Part shown: positions 36,912-46,119 of the stretch, in pieces
Layout: every line of letters starts with the position of its first letter
Position numbering within the stretch: the stretch's first letter is position 1
From: Mesorhizobium sp. PAMC28654
GTDB taxonomy: Bacteria; Pseudomonadota; Alphaproteobacteria; Rhizobiales; Rhizobiaceae
Direction: 5' to 3'
DNA: 64,000 nt
Assembly: GCF_020616515.1 (NCBI RefSeq)
Contig: NZ_CP085135.1
Coordinates: forward strand, 6,637,427-6,701,426
The notes under the pieces: model-generated
Told to the model about the DNA's origin: nothing
The model's input: the letters and a program-made list of their open reading frames with translations, nothing else
Databases searched by the model: none
Program-made: the position numbers and the translations under genes

Positions 36912-38201
36912 TCAGCTTCTCGGCTGGGATGCGGTGATGATCTGCGCGCCCTCGTCGAGACCCGAAGTGATCTCGGTCAATTCGCCATCCGTGGAACCGA
37001 TCTTGACGCTGACCGGGCGGGGGTTGCCATTGTCCAATACGTAGAGCGTTCGCGACCCATCGGTTGGCGCCTTGGACTGGGGTTGGCGGTTGCCACCGGG
37101 CCGTCTCATGCCGCCGGTGAACAGGTCGCTGAAGTTCCAGCCGCGTGCCGCCTGCTGCGTCGGCCTGTAGCGGAACGCCGAGGCCGGCACGGTGAGCACG
37201 CCCTTGGCCTGCTTCGTCACGACGGAAACGGTGGCTGTCATGCCGGGCCGCAGCAAAAGCTCGCCATTGTCGACGTCGAACCGCGCGTCATAGGTGACGA
37301 CGCCGTCGGTGGTGACCGATGCATAGGAGATGTCGCGGATTTCCGCGTTGAATGGCCGTTCCGGGAAGGCATCGACGGTGAAGCGCGCGTGCTGGCCGCG
37401 CTTGACCGCGCCGATATCGGCTTCGTCGACGGCGGCCTTGAGCTCCATGTTCCTTAGATCGGCGGCGATGATGAACAAAACCGGCGCCTGCAGCGACGAG
37501 GCGACCGTCTGGCCAGGATCGACCGAGCGCGTGAGCACAATGCCGTCGATGGGCGCATAGATGGTGCTCTTGGCGAAATCGGTCTGCTGCGCCTTCAGGT
37601 CCGCCCTGGCGATGGCGAGGCTGGCTTCGGCACTGTCGAGCGCCGCCTTGGCGCGGTCACGCGTGGCGGTCGCCGCTTCAAGCGACTGGTTGGTCGCCAT
37701 GCCGCGTCTTGTGAGTTCGGTGGCGCGCACAAGTGCCGCCTCGTTCTCCTTCAAAGTGACGGTGGCGTCCTCGAGATTGGCGGCGGCCGCCTTGGCGGAG
37801 GCCTCGGCGCGTTCGATCTGGACCTCAAGCTTGGACGTATCGAGCGCCGCCAGCACGTCGCCCTTCCTGACCTGCTGGTTCTCCTTGGCCGCGACCGAGC
37901 GGATCACGCCGGAGAGTTCGCTGGAAATGTCGACCTGGGTGAGGGGCTGCAGCGTTCCGGTGGCGGATACCTCGACCGTCAAGTCGGCGAGCGAGGCGGA
38001 AATCGTGGTGTAATCGATCTTGGCGGGAGATGCCGCATACCACTGGTAGCTGGCGACGCCCGCGATCATGACGGCAAGCGCGAGCACGGCGTAAAGCCAG
38101 CCACGCCTCCGCTTCCGGCTCAGACCTTTGCGGTCGAGCCCTAGTGCGGTCTCTATGGCGGAATCCGATTCCGCCTTTGGCGGATTGACAATCTGGTCCA
38201 C
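36912..38201 (-). CDS. MacA-like periplasmic adaptor subunit
   Basis: A 429-residue HlyD-type adaptor, first gene of the operon. A cytoplasmic N-terminus (about 35 residues) precedes one transmembrane helix (LYAVLALAVMIAGVASYQW). Then come the lipoyl motif (QVDISSELSGVIRSVAAKEN), a helical hairpin with KAAAANLEDATVTLKENEA, and beta-barrel segments. It bridges the ABC permease to an outer-membrane channel, which is not encoded nearby. Exported substrate is unknown. Confidence 0.92.
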   Translation of the reverse strand: MDQIVNPPKAESDSAIETALGLDRKGLSRKRRRGWLYAVLALAVMIAGVASYQWYAASPAKIDYTTISASLADLTVEVSATGTLQPLTQVDISSELSGVIRSVAAKENQQVRKGDVLAALDTSKLEVQIERAEASAKAAAANLEDATVTLKENEAALVRATELTRRGMATNQSLEAATATRDRAKAALDSAEASLAIARADLKAQQTDFAKSTIYAPIDGIVLTRSVDPGQTVASSLQAPVLFIIAADLRNMELKAAVDEADIGAVKRGQHARFTVDAFPERPFNAEIRDISYASVTTDGVVTYDARFDVDNGELLLRPGMTATVSVVTKQAKGVLTVPASAFRYRPTQQAARGWNFSDLFTGGMRRPGGNRQPQSKAPTDGSRTLYVLDNGNPRPVSVKIGSTDGELTEITSGLDEGAQIITASQPRS

Positions 38202-38314
38202 GCCGGACCCCTATAATATGTGTTGTGTCCCTATGCCCTGACACATCAGGCCTCGGGACCGTAATTTCAAATTAAATTTCACCCATGTTGGGATTCACGC
38301 AGAGGACATCGCAG

Positions 38315-39226
38315 ATGCAACCGCGCAATTACTTGCTCTATGACGTCTTTACGCGCGATCGGCTGGCCGGCAATCCGCTGGCCGTCGTGCTGGATTGCGA
38401 GGGATTGGACACGGCCGCGATGCAAGCCATCGCGCGCGAGTTCAATCTGTCCGAATCGGTTTTCGTGCTACCGCCGGAAAATCCCAAGCATCGTGCCCGC
38501 ATCCGCATTTTCACGCCCGACTATGAGATGCCGTTCGCCGGTCATCCGACGGTGGGGGCGGCGATCGCGCTCGCTGAGATGAGTGAGGACGACGGTGCGG
38601 CGGGCATCTTCGTGCTGGAGGAGAATATCGGCCCGGTGCGCTGCGCCGTCAGCCGCGGCGACGGTGCGACCTTCGCCGAGTTCGACCTGGCGAAACTGCC
38701 CGAACAGCTGGAATTATCCGCCGACCCGGTGCGAATCGGCGCGGCCCTCGGGCTGGCGCCGCACGAGATCGGCTTCGAGAATCACCAGGTATCGTTCTGG
38801 TCGGCCGGTGTGCCCTATGTGACCATCCCTGTTGCCGACCTGGGAGTTGCCGGGCGCATCCGGCTGGACAATCAGGCGTGGTCGGAACTGGCCCCACGCA
38901 AGAGCGAATGGGCCTTCGCCAGCCCTTACATTTACTGCCGCAAGACGGTGAATCACGAAAGCGCCTTCCACGTCCGCATGATCGTTCCGGGCACTCCCTC
39001 TTATGAAGACCCGGCGACCGGTTCGGCCGCGGCCGCCTTTGCCGGCGCGATCATGCATTTCGACGGTCCGACGGACGGTGTGTCGCAGTTCTGGATCGAA
39101 CAGGGGCTGGAGATGGGCAGGCCGTCGCGAATCCGCCTCGAATTGAACGTGGAAGCCGGAAAACTGGCCTCCGCGCGCATCGGCGGCAATGCCGTGCAGG
39201 TGGCTGAAGGCAGGCTTTTCGTCTGA
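38315..39226 (+). CDS. PhzF-family isomerase-like protein
   Basis: A 303-residue protein of the PhzF/diaminopimelate-epimerase fold with two similar halves. Signatures are YDVFTRDRLAGNPLAVVLD, the catalytic-glutamate region REFNLSESVFV, FAGHPTVGAAIAL, and the second-half DPATGSAAAAFAGA. Only true phenazine producers use PhzF for phenazines; no other phz gene is present, so it is likely an isomerase for another small acid. ATG 38315 has AGAGGA eight bases upstream and is preferred to ATG 38285. Confidence 0.88.
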   Translation: MQPRNYLLYDVFTRDRLAGNPLAVVLDCEGLDTAAMQAIAREFNLSESVFVLPPENPKHRARIRIFTPDYEMPFAGHPTVGAAIALAEMSEDDGAAGIFVLEENIGPVRCAVSRGDGATFAEFDLAKLPEQLELSADPVRIGAALGLAPHEIGFENHQVSFWSAGVPYVTIPVADLGVAGRIRLDNQAWSELAPRKSEWAFASPYIYCRKTVNHESAFHVRMIVPGTPSYEDPATGSAAAAFAGAIMHFDGPTDGVSQFWIEQGLEMGRPSRIRLELNVEAGKLASARIGGNAVQVAEGRLFV

Positions 39227-39332
39227 TCGCGATGGGCTAAAAGCGATTTGTCGGGAAATGACTCCGGCAGGGCTGGACATGACGGATGGTGGCGGCTATA
39301 TGCCCGCCAACGCCGGTTTTTGCCGGCCGAGT

Positions 39333-39408
<76 letters not shown>

Positions 39409-39515
39409 AAGTTCCTCAATAAAATCAGAGACTTAGGTGGCGACCCAAACCGCCGAGGCCCTGCGGCAACCTGCCGCAGGTCGCATACTGGTCGATGGGT
39501 ATGTAGGATTATGTC

Positions 39516-39683
39516 CTATGAGATCATCAAGGCCACGGGGATCAAACCCATAGCGATGATGCTCGTGCAGGAGCAGACGATCAGGATGACTGTCTCCAAG
39601 GCGCCGAGGGTCGGCCGGTTGCCCGCGTAGGCAGCGGTGGCGGTCGCCGCAGCCCAAAGGACGAGGACGCCGAGCAGGGTCAC
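39516..39683 (-). CDS. Small two-helix membrane protein of prophage
   Basis: A 55-residue hydrophobic protein with two likely membrane helices (LLGVLVLWAAATATAAYAG and VILIVCSCTSIIAMGLIPVA). Its GTG start at 39683 overlaps the stop of the upstream AlpA-like gene in a GTGA junction, arguing for translational coupling. Function is unknown; holin-like or superinfection roles are possible but unsupported. Confidence 0.6.
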   Translation of the reverse strand: MTLLGVLVLWAAATATAAYAGNRPTLGALETVILIVCSCTSIIAMGLIPVALMIS

Positions 39684-39895
39684 GCCTTGATCTTCCCTAC
39701 TTCCGCTTCGAACACGGCCCAATCGGGATAGCGGATAGTCCCGTTGAACAGGCGATAGTATCGCGGTCCGATACCTTTGGACCGCATGTTGGCGAGCGAC
39801 TGCGGCTTGAAGCCCCAGCGCTTCGCCAGGTCGTTCTGCGACAGCAGAACATCGTCCAGGGCAGGCTTCGTGGTGATGACCAGACTGTTGGCCAT
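39680..39895 (-). CDS. AlpA/excisionase-like helix-turn-helix protein
   Basis: A 71-residue DNA-binding protein. VLLSQNDLAKRWGFKPQSLA then NMRSKGIGPRYYRL is the winged-helix pattern of AlpA/MerR-like excisionases (residues about 16-50). RBS GAGGAGTTCAGCCCT precedes ATG. It lies nearest to the tRNA end of the prophage, where an excision or regulatory function would be expected. A repeated promoter-like motif lies upstream at 39916-39950. Confidence 0.75.
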   Translation of the reverse strand: MANSLVITTKPALDDVLLSQNDLAKRWGFKPQSLANMRSKGIGPRYYRLFNGTIRYPDWAVFEAEVGKIKA

Positions 39896-39915
39896 AGGGC
39901 TGAACTCCTCAATAA

Positions 39916-39950
39916 CGTGGTACGATTAGTATAATGCGGTATGAATTATG
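39916..39950 (-). promoter_or_regulatory. Prophage repeat motif before the AlpA-like gene
   Basis: On the minus strand the stretch contains TCATACCGCATTATACT followed by AATCGTACCACG. The ATACC/GTACC elements match those in the other prophage copies, and TATACT could serve as the -10 box. Confidence 0.5.
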
Positions 39951-40432
39951 TTTCAATAGGATCGTCGGGAAAAGGCGTGTCGGTGGTGATGTCGTCGAAG
40001 TCACCGGTTGCCCCGGCCGCCGAGACGGTAGGGCCGTCAACTTCGATCAGCTCGGCCTGCAACAGGTCTTGTAGCGCCCGCCGGAATGCCGTCTGCCGGG
40101 TCTTTATATCCTCGGCGGCCGACATCTTGGACACGTCCTTGCAGCAGGCGTCGCGCCACTTCCGGCGATCGACGCCGACACTGCCGAGGTCGTGCAGGAT
40201 GGCCAGCGCGCCCTGCGCGGCCAGTGATAGCTTCGTCCGGGGGCGAGCCTCGCCCGCCTGGGCCTCTTTGGCGTAGGCCGCCGTGATCTTGTCGCCGTCC
40301 TCGTCGACACCAAGCTCACTGATGCCGATGCGGAAGGCCGGCGTCCAGTCCAGAGAGCCATTGCGGTTCTTGCCCAGCTTGCCGCCGATCACGTCGCTGC
40401 TCTCGGTGCGGGTCAGATGCATCTGGACTTGC
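39946..40432 (-). pseudogene. C-terminal part of prim-pol/helicase, split by IS3-family element
   Basis: These 161 codons continue the replicative primase-helicase whose N-terminal part is at 41646-43159. The apparent start MSNPLSTLPK upstream lies in the insertion sequence and is artificial. Joining the two pieces with one copy of the 5-base target repeat gives MRIGLAPKQVQMHLTRTE in frame. The fragment includes KLGKNRNGSLDWTPAF, a typical strand region after the ATPase core, and a helical tail. Confidence 0.85.
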
Positions 40433-40457
40433 TTCGGTAAAGTGGAGAGCGGGTTGC

Positions 40458-41318
40458 TCATTCGGCGGCGTTTCGCTCGAACTGCATCGGGCTGATGTAG
40501 TCGAGCGCGGAATGCCGCCGGATGGGATTGTAGAAGCCGTCGATATATCGGGCAATGGCGGCTTGGGCATCGGCGCGGGTAAGGAAAGAGGTGCGCCAGA
40601 TCAGTTCAGTTTTCAGCGTCTTGAAGAATGTTTCGACCATGGCGTTATCAAAGCAATTGCCCTTGCCTGACATTGAGATGATGACGCCGGCGGCACGCAA
40701 TTCGGCTTGGTAGTCGATAGAACAATATTGGCTGCCGCGGTCGGAGTGGTGAATGAGGCCGGGTTCCGGCTGCCGCATGACGAACGCCTTGTTGAGCGCT
40801 GCCAGAGCCAGGCTGCGGTGTAGCCGGTTGCCAGCAGCCCAGCCAACGACCTTGCGGGCAAACAGATCGATGACGACAGCAAGGTACAACCAGCCCTCCC
40901 GCGTCCAGATGTAGGAGATGTCGGCACCCCATTTCTGGTTGGGACCAGTGGCGGCAAAATCCTGGTCGATGACATTGGGGGCAACCGGAAAGGCGTGTTC
41001 GCTGTCCGTCGTGCGCTTGAACCGCCGCTTCTGTCTTGCCTGGAGGCCATTCTCCCGCATCAGACGCGCCGTTCGTCGCCGGCCAATGGCAAAGCCATTG
41101 TCTTGCAGTTCCCGCGTCATGCGCGGGCTACCATAGGTTCCGTTCGACAGCGCGAACGACGATCGCACATGCGCCAGCATTATCATGTCGTCGCGCTGCC
41201 GGCGGCACGCCGGCCGGCGCCCCCAGGCAAAGTAGCCGCTCGGGCTGACACCCAGCGTCGCGCACAAACGGTCCACAGGGAAATCCTTCTTCGCCCGGTC
41301 GATGAGCGCGAACCTCAC
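40458..41318 (-). CDS. IS3-family transposase OrfB (DDE integrase domain)
   Basis: A 286-residue transposase. An N-terminal HTH_21-type region (GVSPSGYFAWGRRPACRRQR) is followed by the DDE core: GADISYIWTREGWLYLAVVI (first D), LIHHSDRGSQYCSIDY (second D) and NAMVETFFKTLKTELIW (E). The GTG start overlaps the orfA stop (GTGA). TTTTTTC within the end of orfA is a plausible -1 slippery site that would make the OrfAB fusion. Excises and inserts the element by copy-paste via a circular intermediate. Confidence 0.94.
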   Translation of the reverse strand: MRFALIDRAKKDFPVDRLCATLGVSPSGYFAWGRRPACRRQRDDMIMLAHVRSSFALSNGTYGSPRMTRELQDNGFAIGRRRTARLMRENGLQARQKRRFKRTTDSEHAFPVAPNVIDQDFAATGPNQKWGADISYIWTREGWLYLAVVIDLFARKVVGWAAGNRLHRSLALAALNKAFVMRQPEPGLIHHSDRGSQYCSIDYQAELRAAGVIISMSGKGNCFDNAMVETFFKTLKTELIWRTSFLTRADAQAAIARYIDGFYNPIRRHSALDYISPMQFERNAAE

Positions 41319-41608
41319 CGACTTCCCTCCTTGACGAAAAAAGCCGTCGCCCGTTTCAAGATATCCCGCTCCTGCCGAAGGATTTCATTCTCCCGCCGCA
41401 GCCGTTTCAATTCAGCGGCGACATCAGCATCAGGCGGACGCCCAGGATCGCCCATCTCACGATCCAGCTGCCGACCCATCCATCGCGTCAGCGTCGAGAA
41501 ACCAACACCAAGATCCTCCGCGATCTGCCGCTTCGTCCGACCGCTCGTTCGCACAAGGCCAACCGCCTCCGCCTTGAACGCATCCGTAAACTGTCTCTGT
41601 TTCGTCAT
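41315..41608 (-). CDS. IS3-family transposase OrfA (HTH_Tnp_1)
   Basis: A 97-residue DNA-binding subunit. MTKQRQFTDAFKAEAVGLVR begins the helix-turn-helix, with TKRQIAEDLGVGFSTLTRWM as recognition region, and a leucine-zipper segment (AELKRLRRENEILRQERDIL) that mediates multimerisation with OrfB. It is intact and followed by a GTGA junction with orfB. Confidence 0.94.
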   Translation of the reverse strand: MTKQRQFTDAFKAEAVGLVRTSGRTKRQIAEDLGVGFSTLTRWMGRQLDREMGDPGRPPDADVAAELKRLRRENEILRQERDILKRATAFFVKEGSR

Positions 41609-41645
41609 CGAGGTCGCCTTTCATCAGAAGGAAACTCTCCACTTT

Positions 41646-43159
41646 TTCGGGGCAAGTCCAATCCGCATGTCGAGCGCACCATCAAAGACGCTGTGCCCGC
41701 GTGCGCTGTCGCCGCCTGCCTTAGTGTCGTGGTGGATGAACGCGACGGCGGCGCCATGCTTGGTCAGCGCGCGGCCGACAGCGACGACGCGGCCCATGCC
41801 CTCGGCACTGTTCTCGTCGATGCCGGGGAAGGCGATGGCCACCGTGTCTATGACGATCAGGATTGGCCGGCGGGCCTCGGCTGCGGCCAGGAGCGTCTTA
41901 AGATCGGGGCTATTCTTGACGGCCAGGTTCGACACACCACAGACAAGCTCGAACCCTGGCGCTTCGCCGAAGCACTGTTGCAGCGCCTCGATACGCTCCG
42001 TCATGCCGGTCGGGTCTTCGGCGGCCACATAGAACACACCGCCCTTGCGGGTGCGGCGGCCGAAGGCGGGCTCGCCCTGTGCCACCTTGCGGGCGATGTA
42101 GGGGGCGATCAGGCTCTTGCCGACGCCCGGCTTGCCGATGATGGCTGCTATATCGCCGATCGACAGCACGCCCTTGATGACATACTGCCTCCGCTTGCCC
42201 TTGCCCGACTTGATTTCACTGTCAGTTAGGAAGACGATCTTGGCGCGCGACTTCTCTTCGGGCTCGTCGTCATCAACTAGCACGAGGTCGCCGAACTCGG
42301 CCTCAATAGACTTCGCCCCTGGGCTGTTCTCGGCGTAGGCATAGGCGTGCTCGATCACCTCGGCCAACTCGTCGCGATCCCACGGCGGCGAGCAGCGCTC
42401 GTTCCAATCGGAATAAAGATCCATGCAGTCGAGCGCCAGGTCGGCGCTGATGCCACGGTCCCGCAGCTCACAGGCGATTACATAGGTGTTGGAGTTACCC
42501 CCCTGGCCTTGGATGGATGCGTCCGCCGTCGAGAGATACACGAGGGCGTTGGCTTGCGCGGCGGGCGTATCAATCTCGACAGCGGATTGAAGCTCGACGC
42601 GCTCAGCCTGGACGTAGGCTTGGGCTATCGCGTCGATCAGCCATTGCGGCGCCTCAAGAATTGGCGAATTGTTTACAACGCGGTATGTACCCTTGGCTGT
42701 CGTGCTGCCGGGCGCCACGACGAGCCCGCCTCTTGAACGAATGTCGACCGCCGGGGCGAGCTTGCCAACGCTGTCTCTGACAGGCGCACCACGGAAATAA
42801 TAGTGCCGTGATCCTGTCGGGCTCTCGACGGTGAAGGTACTGTCGAGTTGCCGCATGTGCTCGGCGCACGCCGCTGCGCTGCCAGCCAACTCGCGGATAA
42901 GCTCGCGCAGGTTCGCATCGCCGTCGCGGCCTTCCTTCTGATCGGTGTCGATGACAACGAGCCCTGATGCCCCGGTGGCGACGCCTATGTTGCGCTCGCC
43001 CTTGCCCCACCACGACTTGTGCTGCTCGGCATCCATAGTTGCCGCCTCCTGCCACCCTTTGATGGCAGGAAGCTTCTCGCCTTCACGGAGCGGGAACAGG
43101 TACAGACGATGCTGCTCGGCCAGCCGTCTCGCGACGGCCAGCCTCGGTGAAGTCCCCAC
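41646..43159 (-). pseudogene. N-terminal part of prophage prim-pol/AAA replicative helicase, split by IS3
   Basis: The piece encodes about 504 residues. Residues about 15-170 are a bifunctional primase-polymerase (prim-pol) domain: FPLREGEKLPAIKGW, GVATGASGLVVIDTDQKEG with catalytic D-x-D, RHYYFRG, VDIRSRGGLVVAPGS. Residues about 310-500 form a RepA/RecA-like ATPase: IIGKPGVGKSLIAPYIARKV, VFYVAAEDP, ILIVIDTVAIAFPG, VAFIHHDTKAGG. The intact protein would have 666 residues and would prime and unwind phage DNA. The GTG start follows the GapR-like gene by six bases. The last codons before the stop at 41624 come from the insertion sequence. Confidence 0.9.
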
Positions 43160-43165
43160 GGATGA

Positions 43166-43729
43166 TCACTCCATGCCGAGTGCGAACATGTAGAGGTGCA
43201 GCAGCGCCTCCTCCTCGTCGCGTTCCGCCTTGTCTTTCTTCCTCAATTTGAGGATCGCCGAAAGGGTCTTGCCGTCATAGCCGGAGCCCTTCGCCTCGGC
43301 CTTCACTTCCTTGATGTCGTCGGCGATCACACCCTTCTCCTCCTCAAGGCGCTCGATGCGCTCGATGTAGGAACGCAGCGCGTCGCCGTTGACGCCGGAG
43401 TTGTCGCCGGGCTTGGGTGCGGTGTCCTTGGTCTTGCTGGACGGTTCGATGTTCGGCGGCTCGGGCTGCGGCTCGGCCTTCTGTTTCAGCTTGGCCTGCT
43501 TGTCGGCCTTGGTTTCCTTGGCCTTGGGCGCCGGCTTCGGCGGCTCGGGCTGCGGCTCCTCTACCACCGGTTCATCGTCGTCGGGCAGGCCGAGGTCGTC
43601 GTCTTCATCTTCGTCGAGGGACGGGAAGTCGAAATCGTCATCGTCCTCCAGGTCGTCGATAATCTTGTTGGGGTCTTTGCCGGCTTTGAGGAAGGCCGGG
43701 ATATCATCATCGTCGAGAATATCTGACAT
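43166..43729 (-). CDS. GapR-domain (DUF2312) protein with acidic N-terminal extension
   Basis: A 187-residue protein in two parts. Residues 1-110 are highly acidic then Pro/Lys-rich ([39 protein letters not shown]) and probably disordered. Residues about 113-187 match the GapR/DUF2312 domain: [50 protein letters not shown]. Host GapR clamps overtwisted DNA and stimulates type II topoisomerases during replication. Here it sits between primase-helicase and DNA polymerase, which suggests a topology factor for phage replication. RBS AGGAGC precedes ATG. Confidence 0.85.
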   Translation of the reverse strand: MSDILDDDDIPAFLKAGKDPNKIIDDLEDDDDFDFPSLDEDEDDDLGLPDDDEPVVEEPQPEPPKPAPKAKETKADKQAKLKQKAEPQPEPPNIEPSSKTKDTAPKPGDNSGVNGDALRSYIERIERLEEEKGVIADDIKEVKAEAKGSGYDGKTLSAILKLRKKDKAERDEEEALLHLYMFALGME

Positions 43730-43740
43730 GGAATTGCTCC

Positions 43741-43762
43741 TATGGTTTGAAAATCATATCAC
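43741..43762 (-). promoter_or_regulatory. Prophage repeat motif before the GapR-like gene
   Basis: On the minus strand GTGATATGATTTTC is followed by AAACCATAGG. It contains an extended -10 box (TGaTATGAT) about 25 bases before the start codon. Confidence 0.6.
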
Positions 43763-43765
43763 ATT

Positions 43766-45922
43766 TCACTTACGGTAGCGAACACCTTCCCAGCCGGCGG
43801 CGTTCATCGGAAGGCCCCTGGCCCAGGTGGGAAGCTCTGACATGATGGCGCACATTTCATCGAGCGAGCCCTCGCCATCGGGCCGCTCGGAGACGCCTTC
43901 ATCATGGACGTGCATGACCAGCGGATAGCCGCGATCCTCCAGGCGGAACATCGCTTCGGCCAACAGATCGCGGGCGGTGGCCTGCACGGCGTTCTCGGTC
44001 AGCTCGCCGCCGTAGGTTGCGACGCGCGCCCACTTGCCGCCGTTGGCCGGGTCTTTGACGATCTTCGCGCGCTTGCTCTCGTCAATCCGCGAGAAGAACG
44101 TCATCACCTGCTTGAGCGCCTGCTTGCCGGTGCGGGCATCCTTCCAGGGCATCGGCCGCCACAACAGCTTGGGGAACGCATAGGCGAGGCAGCGGCCAGA
44201 CGGCAGTTGCATGAACAGGAACGAGCCGGCCTTGCGGAAACGGATACGCTGGCCGGCGTGGGTGATGTGGCCAGGGTTAGCAATTGCCTCGATCGCTGCG
44301 TCTTCGATGTCGCGCCAGAACTGGACGGTCATCGGGTGCTTGCCGCGCCACGGCATCTTGACCAGCTCGGCCGCGACCCAGGCGGCTCGGCTCATGTCGC
44401 CGCGCTGTCGGCCACGCGCACGCCAGGACCGTAGGGCATCTTTCTTACGGTCCCAGGTCGACACGGCCCACACTGGCGGCAGCATGGCCTCGACATCGAC
44501 GCCCAGGCTGTCGGCCATGGTGGCAAACGCACCAGCACCGCCTTGGAAGCCAAGCGCCAGTTCCGAAACTTTGCCCGCTTGCCGACGCGGGTCTTCCTTG
44601 TCGGTGATCTCCTCGTTGAAGATGCCGGACGCGGCGACCAGGTATGGGTCGCGGCCGATCCCGCTATCGATCGAGGCGAACATGTCGAGCTTCCAATCCT
44701 CGCCGGCCAGCCACGGCAGGACGCGGCCCTCGACGTTGGAGAAGTCGGCAGTGATGAAGCGGCGGCCCGGCTTGGCGGCGATCATCGATCGCATACAGGA
44801 CGCCAGCGGCGTAGTCGCACTCCCGTATATTAGGTCAATAGCCGCGAATGCGTATGGCTGCTCCTGCTTCAAGATGTCGAGGCACCACTCGATGTCGACA
44901 TTCTTGTCAGGTCGTACCATATTTTGTGTCTGGATGCGCCTGCCACCCCAACGGCCTGTGTTTGCCGAGTGGAATTGGTGTAGCCCGCGCGCCCGGCCGT
45001 CTTCGGAAGTGCAGCGCAACATGGCTACAAGCTTCCTCGTCGAGGTCTTGCCGACATGCCCGCGTATCTCCAAGGCGCGGCGCGCGTCATCGGGCAGATC
45101 GGGTAGCGTCAACAGCTCGCGCACGTCCGCCTTGGCCAACGAGTGGCAGGGTAGCCCCTTCACGTCGCGCAGCCAGGCGACGAACTTCTGCACGCTGGTC
45201 GCGGTCGGCGCGGTGCCTCCGGTGATCCGGCGAAGCTCGGCGTTGAGGACACGAGCCTCCTCCTCGATTACACCGAGGGCGGAACGCGCGCTGTCGATGT
45301 CGATCGGCACGCCGCGCTGGTTGATTGCGAAGTCCAGCTCCCAAAGCTTCTGCTCTGACGCCTTGAGCGCCGGCAGCCGCGCCTCCAGGGCGCGTTCAAC
45401 GATCACGTCCTGGTCGCAGTAGGCGTCGAGGATGGCGAACATTTCGGAATAGTCGGCACGCTCATACCAGACCGGGCGCTTGTCCTCGGTCCAGCCGCGC
45501 GGCCTGCACAGCTTGAGCATGACGCGGCGGCCAGCGTCGTCCTTGTCGACGGGCAGGCCGATGGCCTTGGCTACATTGGCCAGGGCGCCGGGCAGGGCGT
45601 GGGCGTAGGCGATAGCCATCGTGTCGACGCACTGGTCGGCGCGCAGCGGCGGGAAGCCGTAGCGCTTGACGGCGATGTGCTTCCAGATGACCAGCTCGAA
45701 ATAGACGTTGTGACCTACGAACTTGGCCCCCATGTCCAGTTCGAGGAACAGCTCCTCCGGCAGCGGTTGGCCGGGGCGCCAACGGCGCACCGGCCCGTCG
45801 CCGAGGGCATAGGATAGCGTCATGATGTCCGTCGACGGATGCTCGGCGTACACATCAGCGCCGGCCGACTTGATGTCGACCGTGCTGCGTGTTTCCCAAT
45901 CGCCGTGTATATGAAGGGTCAA
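43766..45922 (-). CDS. Phage family A DNA polymerase with 3'-5' exonuclease domain
   Basis: A 718-residue DNA polymerase I-like replicase. The N-terminal exonuclease begins LHIHGDWETRSTVDIKSAGA (Exo I D-x-E) and contains FVGHNVYFELVIWK (Exo II). Polymerase motif A is TADFSNVEGRVLPWLAG, motif B RQAGKVSELALGFQGGAGAF, motif C VMHVHDEGV. Motif B has Phe where Tyr is common. No 5' nuclease domain is present, as usual in phages. Start TTG at 45922 overlaps the previous stop as TTGA. Confidence 0.95.
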   Translation of the reverse strand: MTLHIHGDWETRSTVDIKSAGADVYAEHPSTDIMTLSYALGDGPVRRWRPGQPLPEELFLELDMGAKFVGHNVYFELVIWKHIAVKRYGFPPLRADQCVDTMAIAYAHALPGALANVAKAIGLPVDKDDAGRRVMLKLCRPRGWTEDKRPVWYERADYSEMFAILDAYCDQDVIVERALEARLPALKASEQKLWELDFAINQRGVPIDIDSARSALGVIEEEARVLNAELRRITGGTAPTATSVQKFVAWLRDVKGLPCHSLAKADVRELLTLPDLPDDARRALEIRGHVGKTSTRKLVAMLRCTSEDGRARGLHQFHSANTGRWGGRRIQTQNMVRPDKNVDIEWCLDILKQEQPYAFAAIDLIYGSATTPLASCMRSMIAAKPGRRFITADFSNVEGRVLPWLAGEDWKLDMFASIDSGIGRDPYLVAASGIFNEEITDKEDPRRQAGKVSELALGFQGGAGAFATMADSLGVDVEAMLPPVWAVSTWDRKKDALRSWRARGRQRGDMSRAAWVAAELVKMPWRGKHPMTVQFWRDIEDAAIEAIANPGHITHAGQRIRFRKAGSFLFMQLPSGRCLAYAFPKLLWRPMPWKDARTGKQALKQVMTFFSRIDESKRAKIVKDPANGGKWARVATYGGELTENAVQATARDLLAEAMFRLEDRGYPLVMHVHDEGVSERPDGEGSLDEMCAIMSELPTWARGLPMNAAGWEGVRYRK

Positions 45923-46119
45923 CGGACAATCCTGAATGTGGCCCGAATCTTGTTGACTTCCCCGGCAAGCAGCCGCTCAAGGCGCTGTTGAACCAGCGCG
46001 TAGCCGTAAGACGGATGAGCGGCACGCTCGTCGCGGGCCTTGGCGAGATCGGAGCAGAGGACAGGGATGAAGAGTGCCGGTGGCATGATGGCCACCGGCT
46101 TGAGCGGGCTACCCGCCAT
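45919..46119 (-). CDS. Small prophage protein upstream of DNA polymerase
   Basis: A 66-residue protein, MAGSPLKPVAIMPPALFIPV onward, ending NKIRATFRIVR. Residues about 12-24 are hydrophobic; the second half is helical and basic. The start overlaps the end of the preceding 69-residue gene by 11 bases and the stop overlaps the polymerase start, which supports it as a real coupled gene. Function unknown. Confidence 0.6.
   Translation of the reverse strand: MAGSPLKPVAIMPPALFIPVLCSDLAKARDERAAHPSYGYALVQQRLERLLAGEVNKIRATFRIVR

Larger units (their letters stand above)
40438..41645 (-). mobile_element. IS3-family insertion sequence (1.2 kb) in the primase-helicase gene
   Basis: The element carries overlapping orfA and orfB on the minus strand. 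Its ends share an 11-base inverted repeat AAAGTGGAGAG (40439-40449 and inverse at 41635-41645). The 5-base sequence TTCGG flanks both sides (40433-40437 and 41646-41650) as target duplication. Length and gene layout fit the IS3 family, IS3/IS51-like group. Confidence 0.92.

Noticed and set aside
38315..39226. Phenazine biosynthesis locus suggested by PhzF
   Set aside because: No other phz genes are present; PhzF-like proteins are widespread in non-producers.
39946..40461. Independent 171-codon gene
   Set aside because: Its first ten codons lie in the insertion sequence; the rest continues the interrupted primase-helicase in frame.
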